A stretch of 7,980 bases of DNA from an uncultured Caulobacteraceae bacterium (GTDB lineage Bacteria > Pseudomonadota > Alphaproteobacteria > Caulobacterales > Caulobacteraceae), in contig CALFYB010000087.1 of the NCBI GenBank assembly GCA_937952995.1, forward strand, positions 1-7,980, read 5' to 3'. This document shows, one piece after another, positions 1 to 7,229 of the stretch. The notes beneath the pieces are model-generated. The model was not told where the DNA came from, searched no databases, and saw only the letters and a program-made list of their open reading frames with translations. The position numbers and the translations under genes were made by a program. The first letter of the stretch is position 1; each line of letters starts with the position of its first letter.

Positions 1-2036
1 CCCCGTCGAACAATAGACGTCCTGTTGTTGAATGAAGTCACGGTGAGGATACTACCCTGACCGAGTAGACCGCCACGATGCCACGCTGGATCCAATTTCA
101 CTCGGCGGAAGGTCTCGCCGTGCACGCCGGGGATGCCATAATGTTCAGCCAGACGCTGGTTTAGGAACGTATAGTCAGTGTCGATAAGATCTAGCGCGCT
201 GCGATTCTCGCGCAGGATTGAGGTAAAGAACATCGACGTCTCGGTCTGCATCGCCTGACGAAGCCGCTCATCGAAGTTCTTATATTCAACAATGTCGGGA
301 CGCTGATAGTCGAGGGCCCGGAGATAGAGCCATTGACCCGCGAAGTTGTCCGTCAGGGCCGTCGCGCGAGGATCCTCGAGCATCCGCCGGATTTGGGCCT
401 TCATGACCGAGGACTCATGCAGCTTATTTTTTGCGGCAAGGTTCAACAGTTCCCGATCAGGAAGGCTGCTCCAGAGAAATAGTGATAGCCTGGAGGCCAA
501 CTCTTGGTCGCTGATCCGGTAAACCGAATTTGGGGGAGCCTTCGCTGGCGTAGACTCGCGCATAAACAGGAATTGCGGCGAGACGAGGATGGCCTGTAAG
601 CCCCCCTCAATGCCGTTCTCGAACGTGCCGTCAGCGCGAGCTGCCTGATAGACCTTCATCAGGGCCGCAGTCTCGTTATTGGTGGTCGGGCGGCGGTAGG
701 CCTGCCCCGCGATGCGGGTCAAGATTGTCCGAGCACATTGGGGCTCATCCTGAGGCGATTTCGGCCTACAGGCGAAGATCTTCTTCTGGCTCGGCGTCAC
801 GGTTTGCCCAACGACGTCGTACGGACCCTTTACTGCCAGCTTGATGACGTCGCGATCGAAATTCGCTTGGAAAAACTGTGGCCCTTCTGACCACGCAGGG
901 ACCTTTAGGTTTTCAATGCGCTTGGCATCGACGTCGACATTCAGATCGACAAGCGGCGGTGCACCGAATGCTGAAGGCTCAACCACGCCTGCTTCACCGC
1001 CGGGTACATTGAAGCCGGAATAGGCGCGCTGGGGCGTTTCATCGAGGGCCAGTCTACGGGGGAATGAGACGCCGACGCTGTGCGTTCCAGCGCCAAGGTG
1101 GGTGCGAACCTGGTAGACATTCTGCTTTTCAATATTGTTATCGTAGATCGTATTTGAGTTGAGCGTGATCTCTACGACATAGGTCGCGTCATAAGGCGCT
1201 TCGTACTGGAACATGGTACCGCCACGCGACAGCAAGGGTAGGTCCTTGCTCGCCCGTGTATTGTGCGACGGAACACCATGATAAAGGATATTTAGGTCCT
1301 TAGCCGGGGTGTGCTCAGCCATTGTTTCATTATGAGAGAGCGTACCAACAGCCTGCCGCGCGACCTTACCCGCCACGGAGACATATCGGTCCATCAGGGT
1401 GGGAGACACAGACAAGATGGCAGAAATGTTGTCGAAGCCGTAACCTGAGTCATCGGCTGGCAACTGGCTGGCGACATTGACCTTCAGATCAAGTAGGTCG
1501 CGCACGGCATTGGCATATTCTGCACGATTCATACGTCGGATGACATTGCGGCCCGGATCGGGATGGGCCTCGGCATAGGTATCAAGTGAGCTTTCGAGCC
1601 CAGTCGTGAAGTTGTGAATTTCGTCCGGTGAAGGACGACGCATCCCTTTAGGCGGCATTTCGCCAAGGCTCACACGACGAAGTATTTTCTCCCAAGTCGC
1701 CGTGTTCACGCCGTTAATGGCGTCATCATCTTTCAGACCTGTTATCGACAGGTTTGCGGTTAGCTTGGTGTCATTATGGCAAACAGAGCAATATTGTTGC
1801 AGCATTTGCGTGCGGTGAGGAGATGCCGCAGCTGCAGCTGCAGGGGCTGCCACACTGGAGGGTACGAGTACAGGTTTAGCGGTCTGTGCTGGCGCTGAGG
1901 CTATGGCGTGGGTTTGCGGGGCGGCGGCCCGAACGCTAGAGGATATCCCCGCAACAAAAACGGTCGCTCCGACAGCAACGCTGCACCAGGTTAGGGGACT
2001 AGACATAACCCTCTTAACGATACTGGACCTAGTCAA
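1..2036 (-). CDS. Secreted cytochrome c / DUF1592-family protein, 3' end cut by the window
   Basis: The frame is open from a TTG at 2036 to the left edge (678 residues seen) with no stop, so the C-terminus is missing. Residues 1-37 form a signal peptide (basic start with R3, K8 and R9, hydrophobic 15-31, cleavage near VRA-A). An Ala/Pro-rich linker follows. CSVCH at 83-87 is a c-type haem site and M127 in GEMPPKG is the likely distal ligand. From family knowledge: a DUF1587-like block at about 165-235, a beta-rich unassigned region at about 255-360, conserved C423 and C434, a DUF1595-like block (RIAGQAYRRP to SPQFLF, about 440-490), DUF1592 (about 505-640), and the start of DUF1588 (RGGLLGQGSILTVTS). 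DUF1585 would lie off the edge. This is the set of domains of planctomycete-type cytochrome proteins, whose chemistry is not settled. It acts in the periplasm or outside the cell. It lies 220 bp after the receptor on the same strand. The family call is firm and the function is unknown. Confidence 0.9.
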   Translation of the reverse strand, partial: MTRSSIVKRVMSSPLTWCSVAVGATVFVAGISSSVRAAAPQTHAIASAPAQTAKPVLVPSSVAAPAAAAAASPHRTQMLQQYCSVCHNDTKLTANLSITGLKDDDAINGVNTATWEKILRRVSLGEMPPKGMRRPSPDEIHNFTTGLESSLDTYAEAHPDPGRNVIRRMNRAEYANAVRDLLDLKVNVASQLPADDSGYGFDNISAILSVSPTLMDRYVSVAGKVARQAVGTLSHNETMAEHTPAKDLNILYHGVPSHNTRASKDLPLLSRGGTMFQYEAPYDATYVVEITLNSNTIYDNNIEKQNVYQVRTHLGAGTHSVGVSFPRRLALDETPQRAYSGFNVPGGEAGVVEPSAFGAPPLVDLNVDVDAKRIENLKVPAWSEGPQFFQANFDRDVIKLAVKGPYDVVGQTVTPSQKKIFACRPKSPQDEPQCARTILTRIAGQAYRRPTTNNETAALMKVYQAARADGTFENGIEGGLQAILVSPQFLFMRESTPAKAPPNSVYRISDQELASRLSLFLWSSLPDRELLNLAAKNKLHESSVMKAQIRRMLEDPRATALTDNFAGQWLYLRALDYQRPDIVEYKNFDERLRQAMQTETSMFFTSILRENRSALDLIDTDYTFLNQRLAEHYGIPGVHGETFRRVKLDPAWHRGGLLGQGSILTVTSFNNRTSIVRR

Positions 2037-2040
2037 ATCA

Positions 2041-2046
2041 TCCTCC
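2041..2046 (-). promoter_or_regulatory. Shine-Dalgarno site favouring a TTG start
   Basis: On the minus strand GGAGGA lies 4 bases before an in-frame TTG (2034-2036). The next in-frame ATG (2004-2006) has only AAGAGGG, 2 bases away, which is too close. Starting at TTG also gives the signal peptide a proper basic N-region. An ATG overlapping this site (2039-2041) reads M-I-stop and cannot be the start. Confidence 0.6.
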
Positions 2047-2187
2047 GGCAGTCACGGGTTTAGGTCGGCGTGGGATCGATAGATGTAAGGTCCCTCGTGG
2101 AACCGGAGAGAGAGGGTGATCACCTTGACTGAGGCGGCGCACAGGCGTCTCCACAGAAAAGGCGACCGTAGTGGACAAACCAAGATT

Positions 2188-2234
2188 GATTGGGTTCGAC
2201 AGAGTTTTTCAGTCTCTATGTTCCTGAACCAATC
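2188..2234. other. Imperfect stem-loop after the receptor stop codon
   Basis: On the plus strand GATTGGGTTC (2188-2197) pairs with GAACCAATC (2226-2234) with one bulged G. Inside it AGAG (2201-2204) can pair with CTCT (2214-2217) around a T-rich loop. The structure starts 22 bases beyond the receptor stop on the minus strand. No U-run follows it on that strand, so it is not a standard intrinsic terminator. It may be a 3'-end stabiliser, an attenuating structure before the cytochrome gene, or chance. Nothing else is evident in the 2037-2256 gap apart from a 10-bp palindrome at 2115-2124, and I found no convincing promoter there. Confidence 0.4.
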
Positions 2235-2256
2235 TTCGTTGCGCCATTTTGACCCT

Positions 2257-4977
2257 TTAGAACTTCGCCCGCACGGTCAGATCGACCGTCCGACCAAAGG
2301 GTGAGGCAAGCGCCGGGAAATATCCGGCGGCCGCATCATAGAATGGCGGATCCTTATCGAAGGCGTTAGCCGCTCGAACTTGGAGGGTTACGCCATTCAT
2401 GAGCTTGGGTAGTTCGTAGGAGGCGCTCACATCCACAGTTGTAAAAGAATCGACGTTCTGGTTCGGGGTTATCGTGGTGTTTCGGAATCCGCTGACATAG
2501 TTGACGAATGTGTTCAGCGTGACCTGCTTATAGTTCCAGCCCAGCTGCAAACGTGACTTCCACTTCGGTGCGTCTGAGGTCCCAAGTCGATTGGTGTAAC
2601 GACCATTGTTCGATAGTCGGATATCGTAAGTTGTTTGACGGTTTGCATTAGCGCCGAAATTGAAATTGCCGAAGTCCGTCGTGAGGCGATAGGACGCGTC
2701 AAGGTCAACACCTGCTGCAACTTTCGAACCAATATTGATAGCAAAGGCGTCATAGAGCAGGTCGATGCCGTAGGTTACCGGTTGCTGCGGGGGGTAGGCG
2801 GCAAGCGCAGCGGCAACTTGGGCCTGCGTTGGGTGCAGGATGAAGTGATTGACGAAGTCTGGATTTGTCAGGATATCGGCGATCACCGGCTTATAGATCG
2901 TGTTGTTATACTCGACATGGTAGTAGGTCGCACTGAGCCGCAGGCCATCCAATAGTGACCATGTTGGCTGCAGATCCACCCCCAATGAGTAGGTGTTTGC
3001 GGTCTCAGGCTGCAGGTCTGGGGTGCCGGGGACGTGTCCATTCGAAATGTTTAACTGGTTGAGGACGCCAAGCTTTTCCCCTGCATAGGGTCCCGAGGCG
3101 ATGGTAAAGCCCGTTTGATTGGTATTGGGCTGCGGCACCGAGAACGGCGAGGTGATCAGACCAAGGTTTGGTGCTGCGAACGATGTGCCGTAGCTACCGT
3201 GAAGGCTGACGCCCGGTGTGGGGCTCCACACTAGGCCAACCTTTGGGTTATATTTGGTGCCATAGGCGGGGTAGTAATCCGCCCGCCCAGCCAGCGACAG
3301 GGTCAAGGAGTGCACGAAAGGCAGTTCGTTCGCATCACCGACGATAGGAACGCTCAGCTCACCGAAGCTAGACGTTACAACACGCTCCAAATTGTCGTTC
3401 CGAAGCACCTTGTAGTAGCTCGACTGCGGTCCGCCGCCGACCTGCAACTGCTTCATCTGCTCGTCGCGAATTTCCACACCAAAGGCGGCGCGGACCTCGC
3501 CTCCTGGCAGCGCAAATAGCGGACCATCGGTCTTGAAGGACAGATCGCGAAGTCGTTGACTGGCCTTGTTGGACTGGGTGAACCCATTATTTATTTTCGC
3601 GAGAACGGCTGGATTATTATCCGCCGCCTGACCAAAGGGATTCAGAGCCGTGTCTTTGGTCGTTCCATATGCGGCAGCTTGCGCGTTCTGTAGGTCGAGT
3701 TCTGGATCGTTATTGAAATCGCGTGTTCGGGATACGTGAAGCATCAGCGTACCCTTCCAATCTGAACCGAAGTCTATATCGCCGCCCAGCGTAACACCCG
3801 TGAACTCAGCATATTGGGTGCGAATGCGGCCTGGGAACAGACCTAGACCGTTCCGGGTCACAAAGATCGATTGGGCGTTGGCCAGCGATGCAGGCAGGGT
3901 AGTCGGGAAGTAAGGGTTGGTCCGCGGAACCACCAAAGCAAGGGTTTGGCGGTTCGAATAGTTGACCGTGTCATATTTTGAATAGTTTACCTCGGTCCAG
4001 ACACGAAGCTTATTGGTGATGTCTTGGTTCGCAGTGACAAGGAAGGCATTGCGCTTACCGTCCGGAATGACCGTCTGCGAGGTAAGAAGTCCGCAGCGCT
4101 GATCGACGGCAGCGGTCGAAAGGCTCGAATATTGATAGGCCGTCCCAGTCGCACTGGGTGGATTCCCAGCCTTAACCGCTTGCATGCGCGGCAACAGGCA
4201 GGCATTCGAGCGGAGGTCACGGCCACCGCGCGAGGTTTGGTCACTACCAAGTGCCAGGAATGAAATATCGGTGTCGTAAGGTGACTTATTTTCCGAATGT
4301 TCATAGGCGGCCATGATGCCGCCGCCACTCCAAGTCTTGCCCCAAAGCCCGGCAAAATCGCGCTTTTCGTAGCGACCGACACCTGTCCCATAGGTCGCGC
4401 TGGCTTCAACTGTGTCGACAGGCTTGCGATAGATAAAATTTACGACGCCCGCGACGGCGTCCGAACCATAGATCGCCGAGCCGCCGTCAGCTACGACCTC
4501 AACGCGCTGAATGGCGATAACTGGGATCATCGAAGGGTCTGGAAACACCGCTTCTGTACCCGTTTGGGCAATACGGTGACCGTTGACGAGTCCCAAGGTG
4601 GCATAAATACCAAGATTGTGGATGTTGGGATCAAATCCACCAGACCGAAAACGGTTTGGCGTGGACTGTTCGGCATTGGCACCAAAGTTCCCAAGTTGTG
4701 GGATGCTGGCCAATAGCTCCTTCGTATTGGCCGGTGCGATCGCTTGGATCGACTCTTTGTTTACACCAATGAGAGCGGACCCGACCGGAGCAACACCGCG
4801 GATGCTCGATCCGGTAACGACAATGGTCTCGACCTCGGGGACATCACCCTTCTGAGTGTTTGACGCCGATTGGGCGAGCGCTAGGTGAGGCGTGGCCATT
4901 GCAAAAAGGGCAACCGATCCAAGCAAAATTGACTTCTTCATCGATCCGTCGTGTAAGATATTTGTAAATATTGACAT
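2257..4977 (-). CDS. TonB-dependent outer-membrane receptor
   Basis: This 906-residue protein should import a ligand across the outer membrane using energy from TonB-ExbB-ExbD. It begins with a signal peptide (MKKSILLGS from residue 13, hydrophobic 16-33, ending ALA-Q at 35/36). A TonB-box-like ETIVVT follows at 50-55. The plug domain is at about 60-185 and includes RVEVVADGGSAIYGSDAVAGVVNFI, here quoted in part: the GSAIYGSDAVAGVV motif is typical of the family. The remainder is a beta-barrel with many aromatic/alternating strands, ending in FGRTVDLTVRAKF with the terminal Phe expected of outer-membrane proteins. Length is normal for the large sugar- or oligomer-type receptors. Start: ATG 4977 has a strong GAGGGGGG site, whereas the internal ATG at 4941 (MKKS) gives a more classical signal peptide but a weak site. 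It lies downstream of the sugar symporter on the same strand, which suggests a carbohydrate ligand, but the ligand cannot be read from sequence. Confidence 0.95.
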   Translation of the reverse strand: MSIFTNILHDGSMKKSILLGSVALFAMATPHLALAQSASNTQKGDVPEVETIVVTGSSIRGVAPVGSALIGVNKESIQAIAPANTKELLASIPQLGNFGANAEQSTPNRFRSGGFDPNIHNLGIYATLGLVNGHRIAQTGTEAVFPDPSMIPVIAIQRVEVVADGGSAIYGSDAVAGVVNFIYRKPVDTVEASATYGTGVGRYEKRDFAGLWGKTWSGGGIMAAYEHSENKSPYDTDISFLALGSDQTSRGGRDLRSNACLLPRMQAVKAGNPPSATGTAYQYSSLSTAAVDQRCGLLTSQTVIPDGKRNAFLVTANQDITNKLRVWTEVNYSKYDTVNYSNRQTLALVVPRTNPYFPTTLPASLANAQSIFVTRNGLGLFPGRIRTQYAEFTGVTLGGDIDFGSDWKGTLMLHVSRTRDFNNDPELDLQNAQAAAYGTTKDTALNPFGQAADNNPAVLAKINNGFTQSNKASQRLRDLSFKTDGPLFALPGGEVRAAFGVEIRDEQMKQLQVGGGPQSSYYKVLRNDNLERVVTSSFGELSVPIVGDANELPFVHSLTLSLAGRADYYPAYGTKYNPKVGLVWSPTPGVSLHGSYGTSFAAPNLGLITSPFSVPQPNTNQTGFTIASGPYAGEKLGVLNQLNISNGHVPGTPDLQPETANTYSLGVDLQPTWSLLDGLRLSATYYHVEYNNTIYKPVIADILTNPDFVNHFILHPTQAQVAAALAAYPPQQPVTYGIDLLYDAFAINIGSKVAAGVDLDASYRLTTDFGNFNFGANANRQTTYDIRLSNNGRYTNRLGTSDAPKWKSRLQLGWNYKQVTLNTFVNYVSGFRNTTITPNQNVDSFTTVDVSASYELPKLMNGVTLQVRAANAFDKDPPFYDAAAGYFPALASPFGRTVDLTVRAKF

Positions 4978-4980
4978 ATT

Positions 4981-4988
4981 CCCCCCTC
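4981..4988 (-). promoter_or_regulatory. Shine-Dalgarno site of the TonB-dependent receptor
   Basis: GAGGGGGG on the minus strand ends 3 bases before ATG 4977, and its GAGG core is 7 bases away. It supports the longer reading of the receptor's N-terminus over the ATG at 4941, which has no comparable site. Confidence 0.6.
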
Positions 4989-5002
4989 AGGATTTCTTAC
5001 TG

Positions 5003-5042
5003 AATTATAGGTAAAGATGTTTCCATACAGACACCTATAATT
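5003..5042. promoter_or_regulatory. Perfect 10-bp inverted repeat with 20-bp spacer (candidate operator)
   Basis: AATTATAGGT (5003-5012) and ACCTATAATT (5033-5042) are exact reverse complements separated by 20 bases. Arm centres are 30 bp apart, close to three helical turns, so two protein units could bind one DNA face. The element lies just upstream of the receptor gene in an AT-rich gap. The arm nearer the gene contains the candidate -10 box, so a bound protein would block the promoter. Which protein binds is unknown. A LacI/GntR/TetR-type repressor or the neighbouring AraC-type protein are both only guesses. Confidence 0.5.
5004..5009 (-). promoter_or_regulatory. Candidate -10 box for the receptor gene
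   Basis: The minus strand reads TATAAT, an exact sigma-70 -10 hexamer. Transcription would start near 4997, giving a leader of about 20 bases that includes the ribosome site. No good -35 is found 16-18 bases upstream, which would fit a promoter that depends on an activator. Low sequence complexity in this gap means a chance match is possible. Confidence 0.4.
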
Positions 5043-5144
5043 ACATATTGTTTCTACTCCATATTTTAGACATTAATCTTTATTAATATCCAGTGTCAGC
5101 ATGATCAAATATCTCATCTGTTGAGATTGATGATTTTTGATTCT

Positions 5145-6440
5145 TTATTTTAACGTTGCTTGGGCATGTTTGGCGCGAACTGTCCAGAGCCCGAAGCCAA
5201 GGATCAGGGCATAACAAAGCGCCGGAACTGCTAGTCCGATTTCCAGGCTACCGGTGAGGTCAGCGATGCGACCAAGCATTGGAGGAACCAAGGCGCCGCC
5301 GACGATCGAGACGCAGATCACACCTGAGGTTTCCTCTGCGCGGTCACCCGCGTCCGCGCTGGCCAGGGCGAAAATGGTTGGGAACATGATGGAATTAAAA
5401 AGACCGATCGCCAGCAGGGTGTATCCAGCGAGTATTCCAGTCGTATTGGCGCTGATGGCCAGCAGGGCGATTGCCATAGCAGCACATCCGCCGAGCGCCA
5501 GACCGGGCGTGGCCCGCTTTAGCAACTGAGCCCCGATCAAGCGGCCCAGCAGTGCGCCACCCCAATAATAGATGACGTGCTGACCGGCGACCTGATCCGT
5601 TAGGCCCATGACGCTGGACTGTTTGAGGTAGCTGACAATGATGGTGCCGATCGCCACTTCCGCGCCGACATAACAGAATATCGAGGCAGCACCCCACGAG
5701 ACACGTAAACTCTGAAGTAGGCCAAGGGCCGAAAGCACAGACACGCTCTGTTGGGGCTTATCAGCTAAGACCCGTCGTTTGCTCCACATGACGGCGGCGA
5801 CGATGGCGCAGGCTGCAGCCAAGCCCAGATAGGCCCGAACCACAACTTGCGTTTCAGCCGTGCGATAGGCATCGAGCGCGGCTCCAGTCAGCGTGTCCGC
5901 ATCAACTTTCGCCAGGGTCCCAAGGATTAGCGTCGCGCCAACCCATGGGAAAATTGTCGTCCCTATTGAGTTGAAGGCATGGCCAAAGGTCAGACGGGAC
6001 GAGGCAGATTTGGTATCGCCGAGCATGGCAACCAGCGGGTTGCAAACAACCTGCACCAAAGTGATGCCGCCACCCAAGACGAACACGGCGGCTAGGAACA
6101 GCGAGAAGGTCGCGGTCTTCGAGGCGGGGATGAACAGGAGGCAACCCGTCGCCATCACCACAAGACCAAGGGCTGCTCCGCGCAAATAACCGATTTTACG
6201 GACGATGGTCGCGGCGGGCAGCGACACCAGAAAATAGGCCATAAAGAACGCTGTCTGGATCAGCATCGTTTGAGTGTAGTTTAGTGAGAACAGGTCCTTC
6301 AACTTAGGAGCGATGATATCGTTCAGGCTGGTTATGCCGCCAAAAATAAAAAACAGACCATAGACATAGGGCGCGAGGTCTAACGCTGGCGATTGCGTGG
6401 TCGGGTTTTCCCCGTAAGACTGTACGCCAGTCGACGTCAT
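5145..6440 (-). CDS. Sugar:proton symporter of the major facilitator superfamily (FucP/GluP/NagP-like)
   Basis: This 431-residue, 12-segment inner-membrane transporter probably brings a monosaccharide or amino sugar into the cytoplasm with protons. The first segment holds FFIFGGITSLND (D41 matches the LND aspartate of FucP). The loop AFFMAYFLVSLPAATIVRKIGY (65-85, quoted from its start) is the FucP-family version of the MFS motif between segments 2 and 3. GGGITLVQVVCNP (123-135) is the signature NP region. Q130 stands where E. coli FucP has its proton-linked Glu, as in GluP/NagP-like members, so fucose is less likely than glucose, galactose or N-acetylglucosamine. ATG 6440 is chosen because GGGAG lies 7 bases upstream. 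A GTG at 6482 would add a charged 14-residue extension without support. It is divergent from the AraC-type regulator and upstream of the receptor on the same strand. Family firm, substrate inferred. Confidence 0.92.
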   Translation of the reverse strand: MTSTGVQSYGENPTTQSPALDLAPYVYGLFFIFGGITSLNDIIAPKLKDLFSLNYTQTMLIQTAFFMAYFLVSLPAATIVRKIGYLRGAALGLVVMATGCLLFIPASKTATFSLFLAAVFVLGGGITLVQVVCNPLVAMLGDTKSASSRLTFGHAFNSIGTTIFPWVGATLILGTLAKVDADTLTGAALDAYRTAETQVVVRAYLGLAAACAIVAAVMWSKRRVLADKPQQSVSVLSALGLLQSLRVSWGAASIFCYVGAEVAIGTIIVSYLKQSSVMGLTDQVAGQHVIYYWGGALLGRLIGAQLLKRATPGLALGGCAAMAIALLAISANTTGILAGYTLLAIGLFNSIMFPTIFALASADAGDRAEETSGVICVSIVGGALVPPMLGRIADLTGSLEIGLAVPALCYALILGFGLWTVRAKHAQATLK

Positions 6441-6447
6441 GCCTTCT

Positions 6448-6452
6448 CTCCC
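6448..6452 (-). promoter_or_regulatory. Shine-Dalgarno site of the sugar symporter
   Basis: GGGAG on the minus strand is 7 bases before ATG 6440, an ideal spacing. This fixes the start there and not at the GTG at 6482. Confidence 0.65.
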
Positions 6453-6474
6453 TAATGGTCGTTTCTGCTTTTCC

Positions 6475-6502
6475 GCCCCCACTTGTGCAAAAAGAGGGGG
6501 GC
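6475..6502 (-). other. G/C stem in the symporter leader
   Basis: GCCCCC (6475-6480) can pair with GGGGGC (6497-6502) across a 16-base loop, 35-62 bases upstream of the symporter ATG. If the transcript starts upstream of it, the structure sits in the leader and could affect translation. There is no T-run directly following it on the minus strand. It resembles no riboswitch I know, and the assignment is weak. Confidence 0.25.
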
Positions 6503-6550
6503 CTTCAGCAGGTTCGCCTTTTCGGTAACATGGGGGATTGCGGCTGACGC

Positions 6551-6579
6551 TTGCTGATCAGGGCAAGTTTCAATACTAT
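6551..6579 (+). promoter_or_regulatory. Candidate sigma-70 promoter for the AraC-type regulator
   Basis: TTGCTG (6551-6556) and TACTAT (6574-6579) are separated by exactly 17 bases and match the -35 and -10 hexamers at 3 and 4 of 6 positions. Transcription would start near 6586, about 32 bases before the ATG. CTTGC/GCAAG arms (6550-6554 and 6563-6567) around TGATCA lie over the -35 region and could hold a regulator, but they are short. Confidence 0.35.
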
Positions 6580-6583
6580 TTCG

Positions 6584-6595
6584 GCATGACCATGC
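6584..6595. promoter_or_regulatory. Small palindrome before the AraC-type gene
   Basis: GCATG-AC-CATGC is a perfect 5-bp inverted repeat with a 2-base centre, placed near the expected transcription start and 22 bases before the ATG. It could be an autoregulatory operator, but a repeat this short can arise by chance. Confidence 0.2.
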
Positions 6596-6617
6596 GTAGC
6601 CCGTCGGAATTCGTATC

Positions 6618-7229
6618 ATGAAACCCTTTATCGAAACCGTTGTGCGGCAAGATGGGGAATCGTGGGCCTTTCTTGATCGCCGATTGGCGGCAGGCATACC
6701 GTTCGAGTGGCATTGCCACCCGGAATACGAATTGACCTTGACGCTGAACAGTCTGGGTCACCGCTATATTGGCGATGATGTCGACAGCTATGCCGATGGT
6801 GACCTAGTGCTGATCGGGCCGAGCATCGCCCATAGCTGGCAGTCTCAGGCAATCATCAATGATGCTGAGCCTCACGTCGCGCTTGTTGCCTGGTTCACTC
6901 ACGAATGGGCGGAGCGGCTATTTGACCTTATGCCCGAATTTAGAGGCCTTGAGGCGCTGATGAATCGTGCGCGCTGCGGAGTGGCCTTTTCGCATGCAGC
7001 ACGCGACAAGGTGCGGCCTTTGATGTTGGCCATGCGCAATGCTCCTCCCGCCCAGCGCACCCTTTTGTTGCTCTCCGCCATCGAAGTCTTGATTGCCGAC
7101 CGCGATGCCGAAAATCTGACCAACAATGTTCAAGAGGATCAGGCGATCGTCGCGCAAGACCCTCGACTGATCAGGGTCCTCAATCACCTCCATCACCACT
7201 TCATATTTGATGGATTTATCCGCAGCTAG
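6618..7229 (+). CDS. AraC-family regulator, sensor domain only (truncated at a junction)
   Basis: The protein would sense a sugar-like ligand and control the divergent symporter and probably the receptor. The N-terminal cupin is clear: FEWHCHPEYELTL at 29-41 gives the H32/H34/E36 cluster and GPSIAHSW at 67-74 gives H72. These are typical of AraC-type sugar regulators. Residues 75-185 form the usual helical linker region. DPRLIRVLNHLHHHF (181-195) is the normal entry into the C-terminal helix-turn-helix domain, but after F195 the frame reads unrelated residues and stops at 7229. About 90 residues with both helix-turn-helix motifs are therefore missing. From 7203 onward the sequence is the reverse strand of tolR. 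As it stands the product could not bind DNA in the normal way. The intact gene probably exists and the window misjoins it. The upstream ribosome site is weak (GGAA). Confidence 0.85.
   Translation: MKPFIETVVRQDGESWAFLDRRLAAGIPFEWHCHPEYELTLTLNSLGHRYIGDDVDSYADGDLVLIGPSIAHSWQSQAIINDAEPHVALVAWFTHEWAERLFDLMPEFRGLEALMNRARCGVAFSHAARDKVRPLMLAMRNAPPAQRTLLLLSAIEVLIADRDAENLTNNVQEDQAIVAQDPRLIRVLNHLHHHFIFDGFIRS

Noticed and set aside
841..1132. Short open frames on both strands inside the cytochrome gene
   Set aside because: They lie within a long frame with clear domain content and show no motif or ribosome site of their own.
2115..2124. Perfect 10-bp palindrome GGTGATCACC in the receptor-cytochrome gap
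   Set aside because: A 10-bp palindrome is expected several times in a window this size, and no promoter is seen beside it.
3987..4716. Frames of about 140 residues on both strands within the receptor gene
   Set aside because: They are shadows of the receptor frame, whose plug domain accounts for this stretch.
5111..5127. ATCTCA/TGAGAT hairpin just past the symporter stop, as an intrinsic terminator
   Set aside because: The stem is six AT-rich pairs with no T-run on the minus strand. The T-rich side lies on the plus strand, where no gene needs termination.
6441..6482. GTG 6482 as the symporter start (14 extra residues)
   Set aside because: The extension is polar, has no ribosome site and crosses the leader. 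ATG 6440 has a well-placed GGGAG.
6899..7126. Minus-strand frames under the AraC-type gene, including the tail of the tolR frame
   Set aside because: They are antisense readings of the AraC coding sequence. The tolR frame left of 7182 has no TolR character.
6618..7229. A natural stand-alone cupin sensor without a DNA-binding domain
   Set aside because: The sequence runs into the usual linker to the helix-turn-helix and then switches to antisense tolR, so truncation at a join is a better explanation.
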